This document shows, piece by piece, positions 1 through 11,840 of a stretch of DNA of 64,000 nucleotides. The translations under genes were made by a program, and so were the position numbers. The stretch comes from Reticulitermes lucifugus. Its lineage: Eukaryota; Arthropoda; Insecta; Blattodea; Rhinotermitidae. Numbering within the stretch: position 1 is the stretch's first letter; every line of letters begins with the position of its first letter. The stretch lies in NCBI GenBank assembly GCA_026260175.1, contig JAKCWW010000321.1:10789-74788 (forward strand). Reading direction: 5' to 3'. Under the pieces are notes generated by a model, which made no database searches, was not told the DNA's origin, and saw nothing but the letters and a program-made list of their open reading frames with translations.

Positions 1-126
1 AATAAATAACAAGCATAAAGACACTGCATAATCTCAGTAATTTAAAGCCTCAATAAATAACAAGCATAAAGACACAGCATAATCTCAGTAATTTAAAGCC
101 TCAATAAATAACAAACATAAAGAAAG
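1..126. repeat. 51-bp tandem repeat, window edge
   Basis: Two nearly identical 51-bp units (1-51 and 52-102, differing by about one base) are followed by the start of a third, which decays after about 25 bases. The units begin AATAAATAACAAGCATAAAG. The array runs off the left edge of the window, so its true copy number cannot be seen. The high identity suggests recent expansion. It has no coding content. Confidence 0.9.
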
Positions 127-1670
127 TACCAAATGTGGGCTATCAATTGGTACTGCTGCCAGTGTTTAAGTCACTGGCTTCACCCGAATTCCTGAAGAAG
201 TGGATCTGTAACCTGAAGCACAGCTGTGATCATATCTTGGTCTGTATTCTATTTAAATGAAGAGCAAAAGTTGGCGCAGTTGGAAGGAGATTTTGCGACC
301 TTCATGTTCTGTGTATGGTACCCGAGACTGACCAGCTGCGCAATGCTGACGACTGCGCTGCCACCACGTCGAATTAAATTAAATCAATAAAATGTGGGGG
401 TAGATTGAACCCAATAAGAGTGGGAGAAATCCCTATCGTGGGATGTAACATTATCATGTAGATCAGAAAGGGATGGGGCGCGCATATTATGTAAGTGGCT
501 GAGGGCCAATTGTATAAAGTGTACCAACAGCGTTAGGAGGATTAGAGTTGCCCAGAAGGGCATAAAACAAAACTTTTTACGTGTACACAACAAAGCCGAT
601 CATTTATTTTGAAGTTCAATACAACATCAAACTGAGGACGGAACATAAAGTGGCAGTTGTATTCCGATATTTTGCATACATCTACACTTAAAAAAGGAAA
701 TCAAAGACAGCAAACAATGGTTATTCACTCGTATGAATGACGCTGATTCAGAACGTAAAATCGTAGTGATGGGACTGGCATTTCGCTTCGTTTCCAGGAG
801 ATCTAGGTTAGACGACACGCTATTCTTATTGAGGCTTTTGGTTGCTTTTATTAGTAATTATATGATGGGTCTGTACCTTAAAACAGGGATTATCGCGTCT
901 TTCGGCATCCTTTCTAATTAAACCTTTAAAGTCACCGTACCATTTGACGTTATATACAACTGAATGGTTGATCCGACGCCGTTTAATGCATAAACTGATC
1001 GTTACGCTGTGTCACTGTGCTAAATAAATTAAAAGATGCGTAACGTCACATCTTATCGTGCTTTCGGAAACTTGTTTTTGGTCCATGGTCATCTATATTC
1101 ACAGGATTTTACACTAATTGCTAAAATCCATTACTTCATTACAGCTATTTTCCAAAAACGCCGGCACCAAGAAAGTTAACTTTCCCTAATCTTCTTCGAA
1201 GTAACTTAAAGTACAAGATACATATTCGTACGAAACATTGCAAAGAACCTATTTCGAGGGTATAAACAGAGCTGTCCACTCTAATTAGCCTACCACTTTA
1301 TAGCTCATGGCCAAGTCATTATATAAGTGAACCATTTAAAATAAAACCTTAATTATCATCCTTTAGGCTACATATTTTTGTACTTATTCACGCAAAAATT
1401 ATAAGCAAATAAACTATAATTTTTATCATAATTAGAGTAAATTTACTGTCAATAATATCACACTATTATTTAACGGTTTGTTATTGTACTGAATATAAAT
1501 CAGAGTACAATATACGTATATAGTTCAAAGGCAAAGTTATACTTTGAAGGAAGAAAAATTCATGTAAATGATTTTATTGATGTATTTTCTCCTTTTTTAA
1601 AAAAACTAAATGGCGGAAATGGAAATGTTTCTCCCACAGGACTAACCAGTATCAGTGCATGAATATGTTA

Positions 1671-1672
<2 letters not shown>
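127..1672. other. intergenic, no recognised feature
   Basis: AT-rich single-copy-looking DNA. Three open frames of 60-70 codons (384-593 minus, 627-818 minus, 733-921 plus) lack any family resemblance and overlap on opposite strands, so I treat them as chance. I see no RNA gene or SINE here. Confidence 0.5.
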
Positions 1673-1717
<45 letters not shown>

Positions 1718-1750
1718 GTCAGAGAGAAATTGAAAGCGAGAGAGAGAGAG
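1673..1750. repeat. (GT)n microsatellite followed by (GA)n
   Basis: A pure GT run covers 1673-1715. After a short interruption, an imperfect GA-rich run ends near 1750. Confidence 0.95.
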
Positions 1751-2675
1751 GGATGGTGATGTGAATGTTAGAGGTGAGGTCAAAGACCTAAATCATAATG
1801 TAGTCCCAAAGAGAAACCCCTGGAGGAGCAATACACGTGAGGGCATTGTTCTGACCCCAGTGTCCTCAACGTCATATTTACAGCCTTTCGTCATCTATAT
1901 AAATATAAGCAGCGTACTATTACCCGCTACAACATAATATGTCAACAATCTAGAGCATGCAGATCGGGTAGGAAGCAGGCTCCCCCTAGCGTGCGGTTAC
2001 CAAGCGACTTCATACACAAAGATGTTTAAATAGCAACTGGCAGAACCTTGTGTAAAGAGCTGTCATATACGAAGTTAGCAATACAAAATACATAGATTTA
2101 TTGGTTTTACCCTGATTTGGCCAATCGGGTCTTACAAAATCAAGGGGTTAATAGTATCCATATAGGCCTATGACATGCACTACACATATGGTTCAGTTCG
2201 ATGGTTATCTGTGCAAATCAGAGTTGGAGACGGGAATTGAAATTTATACGTTGACATTTCAACAGGATTTATACCAGTTATACATAAAGTTTCAGTTCCC
2301 ACCTCACATCTGTGTCCATTATAAAGACAGATTAGTTAATGCTATTCAGGGTAAGAGCCACTGTTTACCGCGAGAATCATACGGAACATATAAACACACC
2401 ACGTGGCATAATGTAAAGCTTCGTAATGTTACAGTAGGTGATACACTAGTTGATACTGGTCTTCAAACCGTTAGGACTAATACCGAGATTTTGGGTTCTA
2501 ACTGCGGCGAGTGTTAACGTTATGTCTTCTGCTATGTGATGCCACGCACTTTGGCAAACAGGTGCCTGTCTAATTCTCTCACACTGAAGAAGGAGGTAGC
2601 ACGTTTACCACAAATGTTCGTACATATCTATAAAATCACAAGGCATCATATTCCAGAAGATCGTAAGCTTAAGGC
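1751..2675. other. intergenic; possible old interspersed repeat near 2330-2480
   Basis: The plus frame 2170-2517 (115 codons) resembles no protein family I know. Its central part (about 2330-2480) recalls pseudo-translations of an insect interspersed repeat rather than a gene. The match is from memory and weak. The rest shows nothing. Confidence 0.3.
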
Positions 2676-2720
2676 CTTCGCTTTTCTGAGACGTTAGGCG
2701 GTTTAGGCTCGTAGTTGATT

Positions 2721-2761
2721 ACCGACGTTTCGGGACAGCCTATCAGTCCCATCTTCAAGGC
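2721..2761 (-). ncRNA. hammerhead-ribozyme-like core (left arm)
   Basis: Read on the minus strand: a TTGAAGA box, one extra base, a five-pair stem II (GGGAC/GTCCC), then GAAACGTC. Stem III is only the self-complementary ACGT. Stem I can pair for about three bases. The first box departs from the CTGANGA consensus, so activity is doubtful. Dimer formation through ACGT would be needed. Confidence 0.45.
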
Positions 2762-2916
2762 TCAAGTAGTCGAAGAATGCCAGGAGCAGGTGGATGTGTT
2801 ATTGTATAGCGGACGGTGTAACTGCTTTTCAGGGAAAGTAAAGGGCCCAAGTTGGCTATCCCGTATATAATAACGCATCTACCTGTTCCCAACATTCGTC
2901 TTGGACTGCTTTACTC

Positions 2917-2951
2917 ATCAAGATGGGATCGATAGGTTGTCCCGAAACGTC
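2917..2951 (+). ncRNA. degenerate hammerhead-like core (right arm)
   Basis: The mirror copy of the 2721-2761 core on the plus strand. It keeps the AGATGGGA stem-II side, TCCC and GAAACGTC, but the CTGANGA side is diverged. It is probably inactive. Confidence 0.35.
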
Positions 2952-2996
2952 CGTAACCAACCAAACTACGGCACGTAACATCCAAGAAGAGCGAAG

Positions 2997-5900
2997 TTAT
3001 CATCCTTACCGCAGCGGAAGCCTGAAATCTCGCATCGTAAGCTTGAATATGATATAAAACTACCAATATTAAATTTATTCGGATGCAGTTAGGTAGTTCT
3101 GGAGATAAATCTTGGGGAAAGACAGACAAACACATGTCATATGCAGTTCGTGCAAATAACTGTCTTAAGTTCTTGACGCTTAAAGAAGGCTCCATCTGTC
3201 TTGGAGCTACACAACCTTTTGTCACGATTGTAAGTTGTGTGAACTTCACGGTACTAAGTAGAACAGAACGACAAGGAAGCCCGCCAGCTGTTTCCAGAAT
3301 CCTCTGCAAACTGGCTGCATTTCACGAGACACAAGCCTGTACACAGCGAAACAAACTACGCTTCTGTCGTAAGGCAATAAACGTCACTATTGTGACATCA
3401 TCAGAAATTATATGCGAAAAGTTACGACCTACGTAAAGCCATTGTGTTTTAAAAATAGATTTAATGTAAGTAGCACTGCGTAAAATCATTTGTACTAAAA
3501 TTACACTACGAAATGTGAAAACTTAATAATTCCAGATCCAAGTATATCGTGTATTTTATCTTGCGTCACACGTATTTACATCTCAGTCGTTAATTTTATG
3601 ACGGCGACAATAAAATTTCAGTTTTTAAACAACACTAAGCAAGCACAAATTAAGAAAGTAACATACTGTAGCATGTAGCTGTTTGATTGGTGAATAAATT
3701 AGTTAGGCACTGAAGTATTTATTTTTTTAAGTTCTCACTCCGTGTTATTCACCTAATATTCAAATCTGCGTAGGCATTGATATTTGATCGTGTTTTTGGG
3801 TGTCGGTACCCAGCGTAACTGGACTGTTTCCCACATCTGTGACGAATATTTGGCTTCCGTCTTCATAATTTAAGTGAGCAGCGGGAGGATGCTGTCGGAT
3901 TATACAGACAAATGGGCACTCAGACTCCTGGAACGGGGCAGCCTAATTCTACACGGTTCCAAAACCGAAAAACAAAATCTAAATCAGCATTAAATCAAAG
4001 CAAACGCTTAAAATAGGCAATGTGATATAAATTAAATTTAAAAAGTTGAATGTATTAGATATGTAACAAAGTATAAAGAACTTTGGAAATGAATTTAGGA
4101 TTGGAAAACTCGAGTGACACTTGAGAAGCACAGGCTGAAATGGGAGATAAAGTATTTTACATAGAAAGGGAGACCTTGTTTGCCGGAAAAACTGCGAACT
4201 GCTCGAGCAAGACTCGGTACCAATGAGACTGTTACTTACACGCATCTGTACATTCTATAGAAATGCATGACACGTAGGTGTGAATAAATCTGAGGTTATA
4301 CAGAGTGTTCCAGGATAAATCTGCCATACTTCGGGAGAACGTTCCTTAATGTACATCGGCGTAACCATACATAACTGTATCCAAAATTGAACGGTTACGT
4401 ATTGCATATCCCTTCTCAGACACGCCCTATATGATACAGCGGTTCCGAATTCAAGAATACAGATCATGGCAATATGAACATCACACATGGTGCTGAGAAA
4501 ACTTTACGATGTATCTCACTGTATTATTCCTACTCTGCAGGACATTTGAAGTTTATTGAATTGTTGGTACCATTTTATTTTGTTCATGTCAACAGAAGAA
4601 TATAAGGAATGAAAGTGACAGAGAACAAAATTTGGATTCAATGAAATTTTTCGATAAAAATGTGTCACTATTTTTCTTCACATATTCGGTAACGATAATT
4701 ATTATTACTCCAAATACGTGTGTAGCACGAAGCGTGAACACAAGGGAGCACCAATTCAGTACGTAAGTAGAATCCACTGCGACGGACGCAGATATTTACG
4801 GGATGGCTGTTTGCCTGAAACTGACTCAGAATGAGCTTTAAATCTGAGCCGGAACTTTATCTGCTCCACATTAGTTCCGCTTTGCAGAACATTGTCCATG
4901 ATGTTCCCTGACTTGACGTTTGATTCCCACCGCCTCGGGATCTAGGCCTGCCTCTGACAATAACAGCAGAGAACTTGGACTCGTGTTACGGACAAGTTCT
5001 GTTTCACCGGCACTTCACAATATCCTCACACCGCAGAGAGCTGCCACACGTCAGGGCTACCTCGTAAGGCTCTGCCCGTGTTTCTTTTATTGCAGTTCTT
5101 GACATAATTTTCCTGAAGTGTAGAGTTAGGAAAGATCCCTCACATTCGGGAATGTTCCCGACTTTAATGCCCTTTTCCCGTTGTCCAGGAATATATGCCG
5201 ATGCCTTACTAAACGTAATTTCATCAGTATTCAAAACGATTGCAAATTGTGTACTGTGTGACGTAGTACACGTACATTGTCAACGCGTTATTTAGTTTAA
5301 AATTGTCATACGATTTCGCGGTACACGCGTAAAAGTAATTTCACATATGCCCATAACAACATATATATGACCTACAAGTCAGAGGTCTAGTGCAGTATTT
5401 TTTATAACATATACTTCCTTACGAAGAGGGATTAAGCCACAAGACCAACCACGAAGCAGCAGGATTATACATTGGCAGTTATCCACAACTGCTAATTCAC
5501 AAAATCGCAGTTACCTCCCCCCCACTTCATATATGCAGGCTACCTCTCCAACAGCATGTTGAGAATGCGCGGCACAATACTGTTATTAACGCAATGATTT
5601 GCCGTATAACAAGGGAATGGACTGGGAGGGACTTTAACACGGCCAAAAGTCTCTCTCTTGGTCTTTGAAGAAGTGGATGGGACGTGAAAAGTGTGAACGC
5701 GAAGAGCGGTTCAAGCCGTGGGCCACGGTTTCTTGCTCAGAGTTCGAGAACTTAAAGGCAGATGGGTTTATGTAGCTACCACAGCGGTTAAAAGAGGCGT
5801 GGAAATAGTGGGTAGATAGAGGACCTGTATGGAAACAGATGTACCATGTGTTTACAACACACGACACAGAACACACCTGTATTGTATGATATTCGTGGGA

Positions 5901-6264
5901 ATTTTAAGCACAAAATGCCAGTGTACTGCCAGTGTATGCGACAGTATTTCTAATGGCAATGACGTAGCATGATGCAGGTACATAATTTCAGTCATTCCAT
6001 AAAAAAAATTAATCCCACGTCTCATCACTGAACGAACTCATTTTACTGATGCATCCATCACATTAAGCGAACACCAGTGACATAAACCCGTTTCAAATTT
6101 TACATAAAATTTTGTGAACTTCTTGCTTATCTGTGCCTTTCAGTCCTCCCAGCTTCTGACGTCACTTAATCCATCTCCAGCAGCTACATTTTTGGGGGGG
6201 GGACTTTATAAATCATCCCCCTACTGCAAGACAAGGTAAGAAAGATTTAAATAACAAACTTACT
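2997..6264. other. intergenic, mostly featureless
   Basis: The first about 45 bases continue the repeat ending at 2996 (shared with 41432-41462). Beyond that I see only short unassigned frames, for example 3083-3436 plus and 4255-4488 minus. I find no SINE head, transposase motif or RNA gene. The 4290-4480 stretch begins like a dispersed repeat (CAGAGTGTTCCAGGAT) but I could not match it elsewhere in the window. Confidence 0.4.
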
Positions 6265-6277
6265 AAGTACAATAGTA

Positions 6278-6551
6278 CTCAGGCTGTTAGTCGCCGGCCT
6301 CCCACCGCGGAGACCCGGGTTCGATCCCGGGTCAGTCAATGTGGGATTTGTGGTGGACAAAGTGGCAATGGGACATGTTTTTACCTGGTACTTCAGTTTT
6401 TCCCCGTCACATTCATGCCACCAGTGCACCATTACTTGGAAAAAAGAAAAAACTGATCATCTTTCTCTTAGTCTTCATCATATGGTTGCACAAGAAGCCT
6501 TAAGGCTGCGGTGCGTCCGTAGCATCTGCTGCGGGGCTCTTCACCACAAAA
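6278..6551 (+). mobile_element. tRNA-derived SINE, family A, 5'-truncated
   Basis: It has a tRNA-like head with the A-box side (CTCAGGCTGTTAGTCGCC) and a canonical B box (GGGTTCGATCCCGGG). The shared family-A body follows (GTGGGATTTGTGGTGGAC, then AAGCCTTAAGGCTGCGG and TCTGCTGCGGGG), with a short A-rich tail. The 13-base duplication AAGTACAATAGTA flanks it at 6265-6277 and 6552-6564, which fixes both ends. Compared with the copy at 36440 it lacks about the first 13 bases of the head, so it is a 5'-truncated insertion. SINEs rely on a partner LINE for reverse transcription. Confidence 0.92.
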
Positions 6552-6564
6552 AAGTACAATAGTA

Positions 6565-8256
6565 TATGGGGTACGTTATGAAGTACCGCAAAGTGTAAAA
6601 AACGGAATGAAGCACCGTTAAAATTTAATATAGTGATTGCTCTATCTGCTTTGCTATATGAAAGTGAATCCGGCACATTTGCAACAAAAGACGCAAACAG
6701 AATAAAATCAGCAGTGATCAGTTATTTAAGGACAGTTATAGGCTGCACTAGATTAGGCCATATTAACAGTGAAGATATCAGAAAATAATTCAAAACCACC
6801 ATCAGACGAACAAAAAATAAAGCTGGTTAGATAATTTCAAGCACTTGCCGAGATTGTAGGAGAGTAACTCCATGGTGCACACAGTGATCTTTCAGAAGCT
6901 ATTATTTTCTCAGTTATTAAAGAAATTCCCTGGATTGTATGGGACCCGAAGGTTCATTATCGCAATCACAATAGCCGCCCACATGCCACTACGGTGAGCC
7001 TGATAAAACCTGTCTTCGTGACTCCCACCGTCTTATTTCTTTAAGATCTATTTCAATATTCTCATCCCACTTAACGCCTACGTTTTCCAAGTGGTCTCTT
7101 TCCTTGACATTTCCTCACAAAACCTTGTATCCATTTCTTCACTCCCCAATACGTTGCCACGTGCTTCGTCCACTTTACCTTCTTGATTGTGTCACGTTAA
7201 ATACGTTTTTATTTCCCTTTATTTTCTCTATATTTCTTAATCTCTGGATTCATTTTATTTATCCCTTTCGTGCATAATATAGGTAATGTACTGTAACAGT
7301 AAAGACAAGTAAATAAACTCGAGATTTAGACATTATTGCAAGTAGCGAGTTAATCTTCTCCATGTATCGGTAATTCTAATTTATTGCACATGTTATTTCC
7401 TATGAGAAAATCGACAGGGGTCTATTCATGATTAAATCAATGCGTGTCTTCAGATAGGGGTCCAAGAACGTTCGAACATCTAGCAGACTCTTCAAAGTTG
7501 TAGGCGCCAGAAAAGTGAAACGAAGCAAGTTCCCTTATTGAAGAACCAAAAATATTATACGCCACCTCATAAAATCTAATCGCCCGGGCGACATGGCGCC
7601 CTGGATTTGTCCACCCCTCTTTTAACACAAAGATAACACCAACGAAACATTATCTGAGGCACTAAAAATCATATCGTTTTACGTAGCTTGGTTAGGTATA
7701 TCTACAAAATATGTTCGTCACTAGAAGTAGTCGATAGTTTAAAAAATGTTTGAAATGTAGAACTTCATTCATGAGACTCCCCGGCCTCACTCGTTTCTAA
7801 AGACCCTAATCCGATCCCTAACAAAATACTAACTCCCCAGCCTATTGCTTCCTCGATAGATATTATTGTACATTTTTACATTCCCTTTGCTACAAGAACC
7901 TAGAATTCCGACACCATTAATATCAAAGCCTACAATTAGACACCATTCATTCGCTTCCTGTCCTCACAGTTCTATTTCGTAGGAACCATTACAAAGCTGT
8001 AATTCTTTCTCATTCTCTGTTTTCCTTTTAAAAATCTGGAACATAATACTCTTCTCCAAATCCTACCTTCATGCTTAGTGCAGTGTAGCCTATTACAGTC
8101 CATTATTCGAATAACCTACGTGACTTACATAAAGCACGAACTTCGCTATCCCAGATTATTCAGTTTTTTTTCTCGTGGTGGGGTGACAATACATGTCTGT
8201 GGAACCATGGCGTCTGATAGGTATATTGTCCACTTCTGGTTGATTTAAATAAATAT
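6565..8256. other. intergenic, no recognised feature
   Basis: AT-rich sequence with no clear repeat or coding signature. The longest frames are near 60 codons (7437-7628 minus). Confidence 0.45.
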
Positions 8257-8395
8257 GGAGCATTTGGAGGACAGAAAATTACAGGATAAAACCAAACTAC
8301 TGGGAGAAGACCTGTCTCAGTGCCACATTTTACCCCACAAATTCAACTTTAACTGCCTTCGCAGTGAGAAGTCGTAGACTAACCGCCTGAGCTGT
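8257..8395 (-). mobile_element. old, diverged SINE family A fragment
   Basis: Read on the minus strand it follows the family-A body in order: a remnant of the GACTAACCGCCTGAGC head, CAGTGCCAC, ACCTGTC, an AAAACC block and GGAGCA. There are many substitutions and the B-box region is missing. It is much more diverged than the other copies, so the family has been active over a long time. Confidence 0.6.
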
Positions 8396-9044
8396 GTAAA
8401 CAATCAACACTAGCCCCTTTAATTTTCCTCCACAGGAAAAATACACTACTTTCCCGAAAACTTTACAGATGCTAATACGTCAATAAATAAAAAATACGAA
8501 GAATACTGTCTAGCATATGAGCAGGTATAGAGTTCAGTGTTTCTGGTTCATATAGCCAGGTCTGCTGTCCATCCAGGGAGTACATGCCATTGTCCTAGCG
8601 ACCTACCCGTACCGATTTCCGTACAGCAAGTGACCCGCTGACCTGGGAAGAGACAATTTATTAGCGACCCCTGGTGACCTCAGCTGTCCGCTGGGTGTGG
8701 CCGCCTGCCCCGAACCTTTGTGTTCCTCCAAATCGCATAGGATGGAATTTGAACACGATTAAACTAATTATATGCCAAGAACCGCCTGCTATGGGCATCT
8801 GTATAAACTGGACATTAAGACACATTTAACCCTATACATGAGATAAACGTGATATCTCACTGAGAAGGTGTGACTCTTGTCTTACTTAAATTATTTGCGG
8901 AAGTCTATGAAAGTAACCTATCCTTTTCAGTAGATAGAGCTGACTATTCATGACCTTTCGTTAATACAATTCACTTACTCTTAGGAAAAACTGATGCAAG
9001 AATATTTCTTCAAAGAAAGGAACCTGGAAAAGTGTGGAAGAAGC
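8396..9044. other. intergenic with a GC-richer block at 8560-8740
   Basis: The block around 8560-8740 is visibly richer in G and C than its surroundings and ends abruptly, as an inserted repeat might. I cannot assign it to a family and it has no long open frame. Confidence 0.3.
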
Positions 9045-9330
9045 GTGTGACAGTATGGGGGGGAGAGAAGTGAATATATACGGAATGTTGGTAGGAAAAC
9101 CTAAGGAAAGAGACGGCTTGAGACCCCTCAGCTTAGATGCGAAGACAGTACTAAAATGGATCTTAAAGAAAGAGGATGGAAGGGCGTAGAATGGATTCAT
9201 GTTGCTCAGAATAAGAACAAGTGGTGGGCTGTTGTGAACACGGTAATGAACCTTCAGTTTCCATAAAATGCGGGGAATTTCTTGACTAGCTGAAGAACTG
9301 TCGGCATCTGAAGAAAGACTCAGCGCCATG
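9045..9330 (+). mobile_element. LINE (non-LTR retrotransposon) 3' end, decayed
   Basis: The plus strand translates, with frame changes, to a decayed form of a conserved LINE C-terminus: LVGKPKERDGLRPL, then LKWILKKEDGRA, then a part equivalent to the widespread WIHLAQDRDQW block, and a tail resembling VPxKAGNFLTS. From memory the intact form reads KPxGKRPLGRPRRRWEDNI and belongs to reverse-transcriptase ORFs of insect LINEs, perhaps the RTE group. No catalytic reverse-transcriptase motif is here; only the last about 270 bases remain. The minus frame 8961-9329 is its shadow. Two related ends lie at 18586 and 52930. Confidence 0.6.
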
Positions 9331-11154
9331 AAGACAATTTCTTAGCAAGAAAAGTGCCAACATAAACTAAAAACCCATCACTACATAAGCCTATCCTTGT
9401 TTGCTGCCCTGCACAAAGCTACACCTACGAGTATCTTGGAAAGTTTTTTTCCTTTAGCTGATCAACAAATTCTCGGTTTTTATGAAACGCGACAATACAC
9501 TGTCATGTAACAAAATTCCGTCATTCAGTATTATCCAGAACCAGTTCAATCTAGTTCGAATCCTAAACAGCACTTCTATATATTCATTTTAATATTATCA
9601 TTGAATGTACTACCAGAACACTTAAGTCCTCAAACAATCCTAGTTTTCAGAACAAATTACTGAAAATATTTAATGCCAAAACAAGCGTGCTACATGTACC
9701 GTCCATCTCATCTTTGATCTAATCACCCCAGTACCGGCAATGCAAGCGCACATACCATACATTTTCTCCACAGCATTCTCCTCAGGGCTTTAATCATACT
9801 GTGTGTACGATTTATAACCAACTGTACGAAACGGAGTGCCTTTTGAGAAGCTGACGGTCGCTTGGATAATTGTCAAAACGATCTTCGCATGTCACGTATG
9901 CAGAATGCTAATGACCGCGCTCATTGGCCGAATAAATCCAGTGAACACTCTCACACCCTATTCCAATAATCTCAATCTTTTTCATCTCCCATGCTCGTTG
10001 CATCTCCCAAATATCCCAATTTTCCTCAGACATGCAACATGTTCGGGCAGTTTCATTCGCCTTGACTTGATGACTGTAATACTATTTTGAACACAGATAC
10101 TTATACGTACTTCGAAAGGCAAGTAACATTGATATGGAGAAAATTACATCACACGAAGAGTTTATTTTTTATGAATTATTAAAATGTCTAGGTACTTTAA
10201 TATTCATTACTAATATCACAAATGACATCACCTTAACTAGCAAATTGTTTATTGATCAAATCTATGGTTTCGATGGCACATGAAGAATACAGGGAGGGTT
10301 GGTTGAGGTCAAATCAAACTACGAAAAGAGACAGAAACGAACCCCTGCGTCAATCGGTCGGACTGTGTAGTACATGACGTAATCTGGGAACCTGATCTAA
10401 TTTAACTGAACGTCCGCAGTTCGACAGTTCCGTCCAGTTCCGTGTCACAGCAAGCACACATCACAGCGACATGGATCAGACGCATTTCCGTACGATCCCT
10501 TAAAGTGCAGCCCCACGTGAGAGCCACTACCTCAGTTCTTAAGTCTGTGTGTGAAATGCCACGAATTTAAAAATAACCGAATCGTGGTGGTACAGTTACT
10601 ACATCCGGTATCGACCAAAAACTTTTCCCAAGTTCAAGAGAACTGTATCATGGAGACGTAACAATTATGCTGTTAAACAACAAAACTTTCTTTAAAATGT
10701 TGTTTCTTAATGATTTAGATATTGCATCTACATGTAATGTCGTTTAAAGTTACTTCCATCGGAAGTTACTTACACTGCTCCATAGAAGCCTTGCAGGCCT
10801 CTGTGTATCCCCTCAAGTCATTTGTGAGAAGGCTTTTAAGTAATCCTGCCGATTTCGTCATACACCTCACGTAATATATTGAATGTTTCGGTGGCAGTTT
10901 TCTTCAGCAACATAAAATAATGGTGTCCACTCTTTGATTAATTCTTTCATCAAGCATGATCGTGGCACGTTCATACTCGTTTATAATTTTTTACTCGACG
11001 CTACAACGTAATGTAATGTGGTCTGGTAAACGACTACGGAAAGATTCGGTGGGAATTAATATATTTAGGTGATCAACATTCAAAGTCAAGTGCTGCGCGC
11101 GCAGTCTCGTTATTTAATTGACATCTCGCATTACGTGATGTGGAGGATCTATGT
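9331..11154. other. intergenic, no recognised feature
   Basis: No motif was found. A frame of 84 codons (9836-10090 plus) has no recognisable domain. The 10280-10560 stretch is less AT-rich but unassigned. Confidence 0.4.
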
Positions 11155-11410
11155 GCCGATCCCAGTGGCCGCGTGGTCTAAGGCATGGGTCTGCGGCCGC
11201 TCACTTGTTGGGATAGTGGGTTCGAATCCCGCCGGGGGTATAGATGTCTCTCTCTTTTGAGTGTTGTGTGTTGTCAGGTAGAGGTCTCTGCAACGGGATG
11301 ATCACTCGTCCAGAGAAGTCCTACCGAGTGTGGTGTGTCTGAGTGTGATCGTGAAGCCTCGATAATGAGGAGGGCTTGGCCCACTAGGGGCTGTTGCGCC
11401 ATGGGGGGGG
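11155..11410 (+). mobile_element. tRNA-derived SINE, family B
   Basis: The head GCCGATCCCAGTGGCCGCG contains a tRNA A box. It is followed by the B box GTGGGTTCGAATCCCGCC, then the shared family-B body (AGAGGTCTCTGC, GATCACTCGTCCAGAG, TGGTGTGTCTGAGTGTGATC, AGGGGCTGTTGCGCCATGG). It ends in a G-rich run. No convincing TSD is seen. It is nearly full length compared with the copies at 21138, 49433 and 57661. Confidence 0.9.
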
Positions 11411-11710
11411 AACTGTGTCTGCCTAATTACAGAAGACTGAATGACGGTTGTATTACACTAGGTGAGAAGAAAGTGTCACGACTCATTATCAGAAGAACCA
11501 AATCACAGGGGGGAATCCATTGCATATATTACGAAGGTAGGGTCAGTAGTCTCAAAAGAAGTGAGTCATGGCAGTATAGGGCCTAAATATTTCATCTGGT
11601 GCGTAGAAAAATATGTTACGAAAATTTAGGTTACTTTGAAGTTTCGCTTCTTTAACTTTTGGTTTCACGTATCTCAGATCATATGATTGGTGTTAATGGG
11701 TGATTAACGC

Positions 11711-11840
11711 CTGGTTGTCATGGCAATAATTATTACAGGCCTGTGTGTTCTATGTGAGGTACGCGCTCTTAGATTCTGGTTTCCATGGCAACCGGTGGTT
11801 ACCAGGTTGTGTGTTTACTGTCAGGTATGCGATGAGGCTG
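11711..11840 (+). repeat. diverged 65-bp direct duplication with X-box-like palindromes
   Basis: Two units starting CTGGTTGTCATGGCAA (11711) and CTGGTTTCCATGGCAACC (11776) align over about 60 bases, both continuing into TGTGTGTT and then a GAGGTACGCG or CAGGTATGCG block. Each holds a near-palindrome around CCATGG; GTTTCCATGGCAAC (11779-11792) is close to the RFX-type X-box. Function is unproven. Confidence 0.6.

Larger units (their letters stand above)
2676..2996. mobile_element. palindromic Penelope-like terminal-repeat pair, ACGT type
   Basis: The left part (2676-2760) and the reverse complement of the right part (2917-2996) align along their length. The inner parts also match: the segment near 2775-2800 pairs with one near 2876-2900. 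The whole is a foldback centred near 2836. Each arm carries GACGTTTCGGGACA or its complement, a stem II of GGGAC/GTCCC type and a CTGAAGA-like box, the layout of minimal hammerheads reported in Penelope-like elements. The minus-strand translation at 2911-3000 gives FGTTYRSHL, a string often seen as a spurious protein in insect annotations because of this repeat. Sequence beyond the right arm (3005-3040) matches the outer flank of the copy at 41432. No reverse-transcriptase gene is present. Confidence 0.6.

Noticed and set aside
1-126. CRISPR-like array
   Set aside because: Units are contiguous with no unique spacers, and the DNA is eukaryotic.
2911-3309. 132-codon minus frame as a protein gene
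   Set aside because: Its C-terminal third is translation of the palindromic repeat, and the rest has no similarity I know.
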